A stretch of DNA of 64,000 nt from Alphaproteobacteria bacterium (GTDB taxonomy: Bacteria > Pseudomonadota > Alphaproteobacteria > Rhizobiales > Beijerinckiaceae): positions 1 to 64,000 of the forward strand of contig VGDT01000004.1 in assembly GCA_016869595.1 (NCBI GenBank), given 5' to 3'. Below the pieces are notes generated by a model. That model worked only from the letters and a program-made list of their open reading frames with translations, searched no databases and had not been told where the DNA came from. Shown piece by piece: positions 36,121 to 45,010 of this stretch. Position 1 is the first letter of the stretch. The number at the start of each line of letters is the position of its first letter. The translations under genes were made by a program, and so were the position numbers.

Positions 36121-36828
36121 ATGTCCGCTGAATTCATTTTTCCCCCGCCGCCTTGCCCAAGCGTCGCTATCGCGCAAGACGCGCGGCGGTTCCCCGTGCG
36201 GCGGATATTCTGCATCGCGCTGAATTACGCCGCGCACGCCCGCGAGATGGGAAAGGAGCCGGCCAAGGACGCAAGCGCGGAGCCGCCTTTCTTCTTCACC
36301 AAGCCTGCCGACGCCGTCGTCGATAGCGGCGCGACGATTCCCTATCCGACGCTGACAAACGATCTTCACCACGAGATCGAACTGGTCGCGGCGCTGGGCC
36401 GTGGGGGCTCAGATATTCCCGTCGCTCGGGCGCTCGACTGCGTCTTTGGCTATGCCACGGGCATTGATCTGACGCGGCGCGATCTGCAAGCGGCGGCGCG
36501 CAACGCCGGCCGCCCGTGGGACATGTCGAAAGGCTTCGATCATTCCGCGCCGATCGGCGCGATCCGCCCCGTTGCGGAGATTGGCCACCCGACCCGAGGG
36601 CGCATCTCGCTTTCCGTCAACGGCGTCCTTCGCCAGGCCGGCGATCTTAACGATCTCATCTGGAGCGTTCCCCAAATCATCGCGGCGCTTTCGCGCAATG
36701 TCGCGCTCGCGCCCGGCGATCTCATCTTCACTGGCACGCCTTCGGGCGTCGGACCGCTTCTCCCCGGCGACCTGGTCGAAGGCGAGGTCGAGCATGTCGG
36801 CTCCGTGGCCGTAAGCATCGAAAAATAG
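36121..36828 (+). CDS. Fumarylacetoacetate hydrolase family protein
   Basis: A 235-residue FAH-fold enzyme. IFCIALNYAAHAREMGK, PPFFFTKPADAVVDSG, HHEIELVAALGRGG (metal-binding Glu residues, about 80-86), GFDHSAPIGAI and FTGTPSGVGPLLPGD are the family segments. Length and sequence fit the acylpyruvase/oxaloacetate decarboxylase (FAHD1-like) group rather than a full FahA. The physiological substrate is uncertain. It starts 18 bases after hslO. Confidence 0.87.
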   Translation: MSAEFIFPPPPCPSVAIAQDARRFPVRRIFCIALNYAAHAREMGKEPAKDASAEPPFFFTKPADAVVDSGATIPYPTLTNDLHHEIELVAALGRGGSDIPVARALDCVFGYATGIDLTRRDLQAAARNAGRPWDMSKGFDHSAPIGAIRPVAEIGHPTRGRISLSVNGVLRQAGDLNDLIWSVPQIIAALSRNVALAPGDLIFTGTPSGVGPLLPGDLVEGEVEHVGSVAVSIEK

Positions 36829-36946
36829 GGCAGGTTGCGCCGGGCCGGCAAACCCGGCTATTTGCAGAAGCGTGAAACGCCTTCGCGCGATCTTTCGCAA
36901 CCGTCGCTGCGCCTCTGCCGAGCCGTCGGCGCGCGAGGCTCTGGAC

Positions 36947-38443
36947 ATGCCGGTCAATCTCGACCCTGAAAACTGGGACGAATTTCGCGCCGAGAGCCAT
37001 CGCGCCCTCGACATGATGCTCGACTATCTGCGCGCGATCCGCGAACGCCCGGTGTGGACCGAGCCGAGCGAAGAGGCGCGGGCGCGCTTCAAACGCGCCC
37101 TTCCTCAAGAGGGACGTGACCTGTCCGCCGTGCTCGAGGATTTCGATCGCTATATCAAGCCGTTCGCGACCGGCAACACCCACCCGATGTTCATGGGCTG
37201 GGCGCAGGGCGCGGGTACGCCGGCCGGCATGGTCGCGGAAATGCTCGCCGCCGGCATGAATTCAAACTGCGGCGGACGCAATCACATCGCGATCGACGTC
37301 GAGCGCCAGATCGCCGCCTGGATGGCCGAGGCCTTCGGCTTTCCGGCGGACGCGAGCGGCATTTTCGTCACCGGCACGTCGATCGCCAACTTCCTTTGCC
37401 TGCTCGTCGCGCGCGACCAGGCCTATGGCGATAAGGACGTGCGGCTCAACGGTCTTTGCGCGCAATCGGGCCAGCTTATCGCCTATGCGTCGCGCGAAGC
37501 CCATAATTGCGTGCGCCAAGCGATGGAGCTCGCCGGACTCGGCGCAAGGCATCTGCGCCTCATTCCCTCTGACGAGCGCCGAGCGATGAAGATCGCCGAT
37601 CTTCGCCACGCCATCGCCGCCGACCGCGCGGCGGGTTTCAGGCCGTTCTTGATCGTCGGCACGGCGGGAACGGTCGACACCGGCGCGATCGATCGTCTCG
37701 ACCGGCTCGCGGATATCGCGCATAGCGAGGACATGTGGTTTCACGTCGACGGCGCTTTTGGCGCGTTGGCCGCGCTCTCGCCGACGCTCAAGCCATTGGT
37801 CAAGGGACTCGAGCGCGCTGACAGCATCGCCTTCGATTTCCATAAATGGCTACATGTCCCCTATGACGCAGGCTTCTTTCTGGTGCGCGACAAGGACGCC
37901 CATAAGCGCGCTTTCGCCGCCAACGCCGCCTATCTGTCTCGCGCGCCGCGCGGCCTCGCGGCCGGCGATTCCTGGCCCTGCGATCTCGGCCCAGACCTTT
38001 CGCGCGGATTTCGCGCGCTCAAAACCTGGTTCACCATCGAAACCTTCGGCGCCAAGCGTCTTGGCCAATGCATTGAGCAGACCTGCCGCATGGCGAAGCG
38101 TCTCGAGGCGTGGATCGCACAATCGGACGCTTTCGTGCTGCGCGCGCCGGTGACGCTCAATATCGTCTGCTTCGGCGTCAAAGACGATGAGGATGGGTCG
38201 CTCGCGCGCGAAATCGTCATGGAGCTGCATGAGCGCGGCGAAGCGGCGCCGTCGCTGACCATCCTCGATGGCGTTCCGGCGATCCGCGCCGCCATCATCA
38301 ACCATCGGACCGAGGCGCGCGATATCGACGCCTTTACTGAGTTTCTGAACGCGGCGCTCAGGCGCGCGCGTAAGGAGCCGCATGATTTCGGCGCCCTCGT
38401 CGAGCCGCACGGGCCGGGCAAGACCCGGCTATCCGAGGATTGA
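36947..38443 (+). CDS. Group II PLP-dependent amino-acid decarboxylase
   Basis: A 498-residue decarboxylase of the DDC/tyrosine/glutamate type. PLP-contacting segments are GIFVTGTSIANFLCLLVARD (about residues 137-156), WFHVDGAFGALAALSP (about 264-279) and the PLP lysine in AFDFHKWLHVPYDAGFFLV (about 302). The substrate (aromatic amino acid, glutamate or aspartate) cannot be told from motifs alone. I start at ATG 36947; a GTG at 36872 would add 25 residues of low-complexity basic sequence. Confidence 0.85.
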   Translation: MPVNLDPENWDEFRAESHRALDMMLDYLRAIRERPVWTEPSEEARARFKRALPQEGRDLSAVLEDFDRYIKPFATGNTHPMFMGWAQGAGTPAGMVAEMLAAGMNSNCGGRNHIAIDVERQIAAWMAEAFGFPADASGIFVTGTSIANFLCLLVARDQAYGDKDVRLNGLCAQSGQLIAYASREAHNCVRQAMELAGLGARHLRLIPSDERRAMKIADLRHAIAADRAAGFRPFLIVGTAGTVDTGAIDRLDRLADIAHSEDMWFHVDGAFGALAALSPTLKPLVKGLERADSIAFDFHKWLHVPYDAGFFLVRDKDAHKRAFAANAAYLSRAPRGLAAGDSWPCDLGPDLSRGFRALKTWFTIETFGAKRLGQCIEQTCRMAKRLEAWIAQSDAFVLRAPVTLNIVCFGVKDDEDGSLAREIVMELHERGEAAPSLTILDGVPAIRAAIINHRTEARDIDAFTEFLNAALRRARKEPHDFGALVEPHGPGKTRLSED

Positions 38444-38507
38444 CGCCGCGCTATCGTAAGCCTGTGATCTTTTGATCGGTTTTTTACGTCTTCCGGTGAG
38501 CGCAGCC

Positions 38508-39593
38508 ATGACCTTAGACCGCCTCGCACAAGCGCCGCACGTCGGCATTCCCGGATGTCTCTGGTTCGTGCAGTTTAACGAGGCCGGCGAAGCCGAGCCT
38601 GGAACGATTGAAGATTTCGAAAACATTGGGGTCCCCCGCGAGGGCTTCTTGTGGCTCCACATGGACCTGGCCGACGTGCGCACGCGCCCGCTGTTGGCGC
38701 GAATTGCGGCGCTATCCGAAGACGCGCGCGATTCGCTTTGCGATCCCGTCGATCACCAGCATCTCGAATATTCGGAAGGAGTCGTGAGCGGCGCCCTGCT
38801 CGATTACGAGCGTGACCTCAGCGGGCCGACCTCGCGCACTGATTATATCCGCTTCGCCTCTGGCGCGAGCTTCTTCATCAGCGCGCGGCGCCTGCCGATG
38901 GACAGCGTCGAGGCGACGCACATCGCCGTCAATCGCGGCGTTCGCCTCACGTCGCCGATCCATCTGTTCGAACTGCTGACCGATGCGCTGATCGATGGGC
39001 TGGCGCGAAAAGCCGCCGAACTTGGCGCGGCCTTCGATCGCGTCGAGGACCGCATCATCGACCAGCGCGGCCGCCAAGCGCGGCCCGCGCTCAGCGCCGC
39101 GCGGCGCGACGCGGTGCGTCTCGCGCGCCAGATCAGCGGACTTTCGGCGACGGTGGCGCGACTCGAAACGATCGAGGAGGAGGTCGGCGAAACGCAGGAC
39201 AATGAGCTGCGCGACGCCGCTGCGCGGCTCGTTCAGCACGCTGGCGCGCTGATGCAGGATGTGACGAGCCTTCAAGAGCGCGCCCGTCTCCTGCAAGACG
39301 AGCTCAACGCGATCCTGAGCCTAGAGACCAATGATCGGCTCTACGCGCTGACGGTGACGACGATGCTGTTGCTGCCGGCGACCTTCGTCACCGGTTATTT
39401 TGGCATGAACACCAGAAATCTGCTCTTCGGGGAAACCGACAACGGCACGCTTTACGCGACGATCCTCTGCGTTCTGGCCTCGGCGACAGCGCTTTTTCTG
39501 ATGCGTCGTTCGGGGCTCGCCGGCGCGCCCGACAACGACGAGCAGAAGCCCCGCGCGCAGCGCCCGGATCGGCCCGCGGACCGGAATTTTTGA
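38508..39593 (+). CDS. CorA/ZntB-family divalent cation transporter
   Basis: A 361-residue membrane transporter. A large cytoplasmic domain (about residues 1-285, with long helices RQISGLSATVARLETIEEEV) is followed by two C-terminal membrane helices separated by the signature YFGMNTRNLLFG (about residues 301-312). The remainder is TLYATILCVLASATALFLMR. GMN identifies the CorA superfamily; sequence character fits ZntB (zinc) better than CorA (magnesium), but the ion cannot be fixed by eye. The start is ATG 38508; a TTG at 38472 adds 12 residues. Confidence 0.85.
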   Translation: MTLDRLAQAPHVGIPGCLWFVQFNEAGEAEPGTIEDFENIGVPREGFLWLHMDLADVRTRPLLARIAALSEDARDSLCDPVDHQHLEYSEGVVSGALLDYERDLSGPTSRTDYIRFASGASFFISARRLPMDSVEATHIAVNRGVRLTSPIHLFELLTDALIDGLARKAAELGAAFDRVEDRIIDQRGRQARPALSAARRDAVRLARQISGLSATVARLETIEEEVGETQDNELRDAAARLVQHAGALMQDVTSLQERARLLQDELNAILSLETNDRLYALTVTTMLLLPATFVTGYFGMNTRNLLFGETDNGTLYATILCVLASATALFLMRRSGLAGAPDNDEQKPRAQRPDRPADRNF

Positions 39594-39610
39594 CGTCGGC
39601 TGCGCCGAGC

Positions 39611-41941
39611 TTACCGAGCGTCGCGAGCGTAAAGATGGCGTTGAAATCCGACAAACGCCTCGCGGATTGTCGTTGTCCCACCGAGCGCCGCCGCCGCTTC
39701 ATTCGTCGAACCATATTTTAGCTGAACCAGCGCGCCGAGCTTTTCCTGATCTAGTTCTTCCTCGCCGTCCTTCACATATTTACCCAGCACGAAGTCGAGA
39801 AAGGCTTGGAGCTTTTCGTCATATTCGGTAGCGATGCGCGCCTTCCCGGCCGCCGCGCGCTCCTCGCGCGTTATTGGCGTCAGCGCGAATCCGACATATG
39901 CCAGAACGTCGAAAAGATCGCTTCTCTCGGCGTTGATGATCGACCGGATCTCGGAAAGCGGTTCGTGGCCAAAACCTTTGGTCGAGAGCCCCTCCAGCAA
40001 TGCCTTACGCGTATCCGGCCGGCTCCAGATGTTGCGTAGCTCGTCTTCGTCTTTGAAAAAGGCGGGGAGCTCGCCGAACAAACTTTCCACGAACTGCGCG
40101 GCGGAGACGGGTCTCCCATCAGCGCTCCAGAAACTCGTCGCGACCATATGCTGAATCGTGCGCTCCTTGCCGTCGGCGAGCTTGATCACGAGCTTCTTCG
40201 GTCGCGGCTCCTCCTCCTCTGGCGTGTAAGGCGTCTGCGCATTGTCCTCCATGCCGTCCGGCCGCGGCGCCGGCGCCGGCTCTTCCGGCTCCAGTGGTTC
40301 GCCGTCCCATTCGGGATCGTTGAAGAGCTGATGCGCCCGCACGAAGTCGTAGATTGTGAAATAGTCCTTGCCGTCGTAAAGCCGCGTGCCACGCCCGATG
40401 ATCTGCTTGAACTCGATCATAGAATTGATGGAACGCATCAGCACGATATTGCGCACATTGCGCGCGTCGACTCCGGTCGAAAGTTTCTGCGATGTCGTCA
40501 GAATCGTCGGAATGGTCTTTTCATTGTCGCGAAAAGCCTTCAGCCAGGTCTCGCCGATCTCGCCATCATTCGCGGTCACCCGCTCACAATAATGCGGGTC
40601 CGTGCTCCACTTCATCTGATTGACGAGATCGCGCACGGCGAGAGCATGCGTCTGCGTCGCGCAAAAGACCAGTGTCTTCTCGCGCTGGTCGATCATGTCC
40701 ATGAAGAGTTTCACGCGATATTTCTCGCGTGCTTCGATTTCGATCAGGCGGTTGAAGTCGGGCTCCGTATAGCGCTTGCCTTCTTCGACTTCGCCTTCGA
40801 TTACGTCGTCATCTGGCGTATAGACATAATCGTCTATCGTCGTCGCGATCTGCTTTACCTTGAACGGCGTCAGAAAACCGTCGTTGATCCCCTCTTTCAG
40901 CGAATAGACGTAAACCGGCTCGCCGAAATAGGCGTAGGTGTCGGCGTTCCATCTGCGTTTGGGCGTCGCGGTCAAGCCGATCTGCAGCGCCGGCGCGAAA
41001 TATTCGAGAATGCGGCGCCATTCGCTTTCATCCTTGGCGCCGCCGCGATGGCATTCGTCGATGAAGATACAGTCGAAATAGTCTGGCGGATATTCGCCGA
41101 AATAGGGCGCCGGATCGCCGCTGGCGTCGCGCCCGGACATGAAGGTCTGGAAGATCGTGAAGAACACCGCGCCGTTTTTCGGTACGGCGCCCTTCTTCGC
41201 GATGTCGCCCGGCTTGATGCGAATGAGCGCCTTCTCCTCGAATGAGGCGAAGGAGTTGAAGTCGTTATAGGCCTGATCCGCAAGCGTATTGCGGTCGGCG
41301 AGAAAGAGAATGCGCGGCCGGCGCGTCGGCTCGTCCGTCAGGTTCCATTTCGCCTCGAAGAGCCGCCAGGCTATCTGAAAGGCTATGGCCGTCTTGCCCG
41401 TGCCGGTCGCAAGCGTCAGCAGCACGCGGCGTCCGCCGTCGGCGACGCGCGAGAGCGCGTTATTAACGGCGTTCGCCTGATAATAGCGGAGGCTCCAGTC
41501 ACCGCCCTTTTCGACGAAGGGAACTTCCGTTAAGCGGTCTCGCCATAAATTCTGTTTCGGAAAGGCGAGCGCCCACAGCTCTTCCGGCGTCGGCCAGGCG
41601 GAAAGATAGCCTTCCGCGCCAGTCTGCATGTCGATGCGATAGATGCCCGCGCCATTTGTCGAAAAGGCGAAGCGCGCCTGCAGCTTCTCGGCGTATTGCT
41701 TCGCCTGGCCGACGCCTTCCGTGTCGGGGAGGCTGCGCTTCTTGGCCTCGATGACGGCTAGTTTCGTATTGCGATAGATCAGCACATAATCGGCGATCTC
41801 GGGCTTGGCCCGCCGTCCCGCGCCTTCAAGCCGCCCAAGCGTGATGACCTCGCGCCGCACGCGGCTCGCTTCGACCACGCCCCATCCCGCTTCTTTCAGC
41901 CTGGGGTCGATAAGTTCGGCGCGCGTATCGGCTTCATTCAT
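39611..41941 (-). CDS. hsdR: Type I restriction endonuclease subunit R
   Basis: A 776-residue translocase-nuclease. The nuclease core is D51 with E65-A66-K67 in KLAVIEAKKRS. Walker A is LATGTGKTAIAF (about residues 178-189), the DEAD-type box FIDECHRGG (about 294-302), then LTATPKRRWN and a second helicase domain with QIIGRGTRLYDGKDYF. The C-terminal region resembles the EcoEI-type R domain. It is last of hsdM-hsdS-hsdR and separated from hsdS by 220 bases that contain a paired palindromic repeat. The start at 41939-41941 (MNEADTRAEL) excludes repeat-derived codons. Confidence 0.93.
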   Translation of the reverse strand: MNEADTRAELIDPRLKEAGWGVVEASRVRREVITLGRLEGAGRRAKPEIADYVLIYRNTKLAVIEAKKRSLPDTEGVGQAKQYAEKLQARFAFSTNGAGIYRIDMQTGAEGYLSAWPTPEELWALAFPKQNLWRDRLTEVPFVEKGGDWSLRYYQANAVNNALSRVADGGRRVLLTLATGTGKTAIAFQIAWRLFEAKWNLTDEPTRRPRILFLADRNTLADQAYNDFNSFASFEEKALIRIKPGDIAKKGAVPKNGAVFFTIFQTFMSGRDASGDPAPYFGEYPPDYFDCIFIDECHRGGAKDESEWRRILEYFAPALQIGLTATPKRRWNADTYAYFGEPVYVYSLKEGINDGFLTPFKVKQIATTIDDYVYTPDDDVIEGEVEEGKRYTEPDFNRLIEIEAREKYRVKLFMDMIDQREKTLVFCATQTHALAVRDLVNQMKWSTDPHYCERVTANDGEIGETWLKAFRDNEKTIPTILTTSQKLSTGVDARNVRNIVLMRSINSMIEFKQIIGRGTRLYDGKDYFTIYDFVRAHQLFNDPEWDGEPLEPEEPAPAPRPDGMEDNAQTPYTPEEEEPRPKKLVIKLADGKERTIQHMVATSFWSADGRPVSAAQFVESLFGELPAFFKDEDELRNIWSRPDTRKALLEGLSTKGFGHEPLSEIRSIINAERSDLFDVLAYVGFALTPITREERAAAGKARIATEYDEKLQAFLDFVLGKYVKDGEEELDQEKLGALVQLKYGSTNEAAAALGGTTTIREAFVGFQRHLYARDAR

Positions 41942-41962
41942 GTCAGGCCGCCTCCGCGCCGA

Positions 41963-42147
41963 CACCCTCTCCCCAAGGGAGAGGGTGGACGCCAAGGCGC
42001 GTCGAAGACGCCTTGTGGCGGCCGGGTGAGGGGAAAGCGCCTTTGCAATTGATCCGCAGGCGCCAATGCTGCGCGAAACGAGCCGCATGGTTACCCCTGA
42101 CCCCGGACCTTCGGTCCGACCCTCTCCCTATGGGAGAGGGTGAGCGC
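41963..42147. repeat. Paired REP-like element between hsdS and hsdR
   Basis: The left unit (41963-42034) starts ACCCTCTCCCC-AAGG-GAGAGGGT, then a GGCGTC/GACGCC hairpin and CCGGGTGAGGGG. The right unit (42091-42147) is the inverted type: CCCCTGACCC, GGACCTTCGGTCC, ACCCTCTCCC-TATG-GGAGAGGGT. It belongs to the same CCCTCTCCC family as the repeat at 13.1-13.3 kb. It shows that the host repeat family has inserted into the restriction operon. Confidence 0.75.
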
Positions 42148-42160
42148 GGCGCCGGCGTGC

Positions 42161-43405
42161 TCATGCGGCGACCGCCGCCACGGCGGTGAGTTCGCCGGCA
42201 AAGGCCTTTTGCAGGATGGATTGTTTGAGTTCGTCGATGGCGGCGAGTTTTTGTTCGTACAGCGATGTGAGTCTTTGGGACTCGGATCGGATGTCGTTGA
42301 TGCGCGCGACAATGAACTCTTGCTGCGAACGCGGAGGCAAAGGAATCGTAAGTCTCGACAGCGTCGTCTGATTCAAGCTCTTGATATTGGTTCCGATACC
42401 GCCAGACACCATCGCTCTCCGCGCATTTCCGGATTTGAGAAACCAGCAGATAAACTGGGGATTAATCGCTTTGGTTGAGTTCAACCTTGCGCGTATCGTG
42501 AATCCGGAATGAGTCACGCGTTCAGACACGGAACCGATTAATAGTGTCCGCCCAATCAGTTCGACGTTGCCGTTTGATCGCACGAATAGAATGTCTCCTT
42601 CATTCAGGAGGTCCGTTTCGGCAAGGGAACCGCTCACAGTCGCGGACTGAAGCTCGCCCAAAGACGCCCAAAAATCATTCTGGAAGTCGGCAACACCGAC
42701 GACCTTGATCGACTCGCCACGGCTTGCCTTGGTGTAGTTGATACCATTTCGGAAAGTCGCCAATTCTCCAAGAGCGCATTCTGACCAAAGCTCGTCACGC
42801 TCTGCAAATACTGCGTTGAGAAAGCTCTCAAACAACTCCTGCGCGTTTTGCAGGTTCTTTTCGGTGTTGGCGCGCATGGCCTCCAGACCCGCAAAGGCCT
42901 CGTCCAGAATGGACACAGTCCGCCGCTGTTCGGTGAGCGGGGGAACAGGGATAAGTATTTCACCCAATTTGCTACGGCTGATACGTTTCCGAGTCGTGCC
43001 GGTGGTCTCCTTGTCAACGTTGCTCAAATATGGCTTCGACTGTGAATAGTAATTGAAAAAACTTGGAATCATCTGCGCTGGATTGAATCGCATGATAGTG
43101 CAATCAACCGCAGTAATCATCCGCTCGCCAATCATCGGGATGATGCAGCTCCGTCCAACAGGATCGGGCAGTCTGGAGATGAGGCAATCGCCTTCGAAAA
43201 TTTCATTGCAGCGAAGGCGATCGAATGTTGCCGCCGAAATATAGCGAGCCTTTTCGGCGCGATCCTTGAACACACCCGCGCCGACGTTACCCGTCTGAAT
43301 AAGACGAATACCGCTCTCCGACTGATCTTTCGTTTCGATCCAATCGCCGTCAGCAAAAACCTTGCACAAGGCGGCTAGCGGTTGCGCTTCCCACCCCGCC
43401 TTCAC
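42161..43405 (-). CDS. hsdS: Type I restriction-modification specificity subunit S
   Basis: A 414-residue HsdS with two target-recognition domains. Each is followed by a helical conserved region: RKRISRSKLGEILIPVPPLT...EQRRTVSILDEAF (about residues 145-175) and LNQTTLSRLTIPLPPRSQQEF ending QSILQKAFAGEL. Its base use is visibly less GC-rich than the neighbours, as usual for transferred specificity genes. The frame is intact. Its ATG overlaps the hsdM stop by four bases. The DNA target cannot be predicted by eye. Confidence 0.93.
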   Translation of the reverse strand: MKAGWEAQPLAALCKVFADGDWIETKDQSESGIRLIQTGNVGAGVFKDRAEKARYISAATFDRLRCNEIFEGDCLISRLPDPVGRSCIIPMIGERMITAVDCTIMRFNPAQMIPSFFNYYSQSKPYLSNVDKETTGTTRKRISRSKLGEILIPVPPLTEQRRTVSILDEAFAGLEAMRANTEKNLQNAQELFESFLNAVFAERDELWSECALGELATFRNGINYTKASRGESIKVVGVADFQNDFWASLGELQSATVSGSLAETDLLNEGDILFVRSNGNVELIGRTLLIGSVSERVTHSGFTIRARLNSTKAINPQFICWFLKSGNARRAMVSGGIGTNIKSLNQTTLSRLTIPLPPRSQQEFIVARINDIRSESQRLTSLYEQKLAAIDELKQSILQKAFAGELTAVAAVAA

Positions 43406-44856
43406 AACAGCCCCCTAATACCGGCCAGCACCTCCGCCGCCTGGGCGTCGAGCGCGGCGATTTCGACCATGATCTCCTGCGGGCTGCGATAGGCGACCTC
43501 CTCGACGCCATTCGGATTCTTCACCGAAAGATCGTAAGTCTCCTTATCGATGTCGACGATGTCGACGCTCCAGCTCTTTTCCGTCTCGGCGAAGGTCGCC
43601 TGCAATTCGACGAACTCCTTCATGTCCTCGTCATTGAGCGCATTCGTCTTGCCGAGACTCCTGCCCGGATCGAGTCTGTAGAACCACACGCGCCGCGTCG
43701 GAGCGCCCTTTTCGAAGAGCAGCACCACCGTCTTGACGCCCGCGCCCTGAAATGTGCCCTGCGGCATGTCGAGCACCGTGTGGAGATTGCAGCTCTTCAA
43801 GAGTTCGCGGCGTAGCGCAACGCTGGCGTTGTCGCTGTTCGAAAGAAACGTGTTCTTGATGATGACGGCGGCGCGGCCGCCGGCGCGCAGCGTCTTGATG
43901 AAGTGCTGCAGAAAGAGAAAGGCGGTCTCGCCGGTCCTGATCTCGAAATTCTGCTGGACCTCGCTGCGCTCCTTACCGCCGAAGGGCGGATTGGCGAGAA
44001 TGACGTCGAAGCGATCCTTCTCCTGCAGGTCGCTGACATTCTCGGAAAGGGTATTGGTGTGGACGATATTGGGGGCGTCTATGCCATGCAGGATCATGTT
44101 CATGATGCCAAGACAATAAGCGAGGCTCTTCTTCTCCTTGCCGAAAAAGGTGCGGCTCTGGAGCGTCTCTAGGTCTTTCGTCGAGAGAGTTTTCTGCTTG
44201 CGCAGATAATCGAAGCTTTCGCAGAGAAAGCCCGCCGAGCCGCAGGCGCCGTCATAGATGCGCTCGCCGATTCGGGGCTTGATGACGCGGATCATCGCGC
44301 GAATGAGCGGACGCGGCGTGTAATATTCCCCGCCGTTGCGCCCCGCGTTTCCCATATTCCTGATCTTCGCTTCATAGAGGTGGGAAAGCTCGTGCTTCTC
44401 CGCCTGCGTCTGAAAGCGAAGCTCGTCGACGAGCTCCAGCGCGTCGCGCAGCGAATAGCCGCTGCGGAATTTGTTTTTGATCTCGCCGAAAATCTCGCCG
44501 ATCTTGTATTCGATCGTGTCGGGCCGCTCGGCGCGCGCCTTGAAGCCGTGGAGATAAGGAAAAAGGTCCTTGTCGACGAAGTCGATGAGGTCGGGACCGG
44601 TCAGCGCCTTGTTGTGGTCGAAGGCGCCGTCTTTGGTCTTGGGGGCGGCCCAGGCCGACCAGCGGTGCGGCGGGTCGATGATGTAACTGTGGGGTTTGCC
44701 CTTAAGTTGGGCCTGCCCCTTCCGTTCCTCCTCCAGATCGTCGAGATATTTCAGGAAGAGTATCCAGGAGGTCTGCTCGGTATAGTCGAGCTCCGTAGTG
44801 CAGCCCGCCTCCTTCCACAAAACGTCGTCGATATTCTTAAATGTCTGTTCGAACAT
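43402..44856 (-). CDS. hsdM: Type I restriction-modification methyltransferase subunit M
   Basis: A 484-residue N6-adenine methyltransferase. The N-terminal HsdM helical domain (MFEQTFKNIDDVLWKEAG) is followed by the SAM site IYDGACGSAGFLCESF (about residues 200-215) and the catalytic NPPF in VILANPPFGGKE (about 291-296). Near TPRPLIRAMI is the usual site after GGEYYTPR. The first gene of the operon; I start at MFEQTFKN, since the 19 codons upstream look like leader. Modifies DNA at the HsdS-chosen site. Confidence 0.94.
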   Translation of the reverse strand: MFEQTFKNIDDVLWKEAGCTTELDYTEQTSWILFLKYLDDLEEERKGQAQLKGKPHSYIIDPPHRWSAWAAPKTKDGAFDHNKALTGPDLIDFVDKDLFPYLHGFKARAERPDTIEYKIGEIFGEIKNKFRSGYSLRDALELVDELRFQTQAEKHELSHLYEAKIRNMGNAGRNGGEYYTPRPLIRAMIRVIKPRIGERIYDGACGSAGFLCESFDYLRKQKTLSTKDLETLQSRTFFGKEKKSLAYCLGIMNMILHGIDAPNIVHTNTLSENVSDLQEKDRFDVILANPPFGGKERSEVQQNFEIRTGETAFLFLQHFIKTLRAGGRAAVIIKNTFLSNSDNASVALRRELLKSCNLHTVLDMPQGTFQGAGVKTVVLLFEKGAPTRRVWFYRLDPGRSLGKTNALNDEDMKEFVELQATFAETEKSWSVDIVDIDKETYDLSVKNPNGVEEVAYRSPQEIMVEIAALDAQAAEVLAGIRGLL

Positions 44857-45010
44857 TTTCCCGGCCACAACGGTTCCGCGCGGCGGCGCAATCGCCGACA
44901 GGGCCGCGAGCATAAGCGATGGCCGGGCAGGGGCGAAACTCCCTTTACTCCGCCGTCTGCCGCCCCTAAGTTCCGCGCCAAATGACAGGGGCTATCCCAG
45001 AAGGAAGATC

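Noticed and set aside
40148-41245. 365-codon plus-strand open frame
   Set aside because: Antisense to hsdR helicase motifs.
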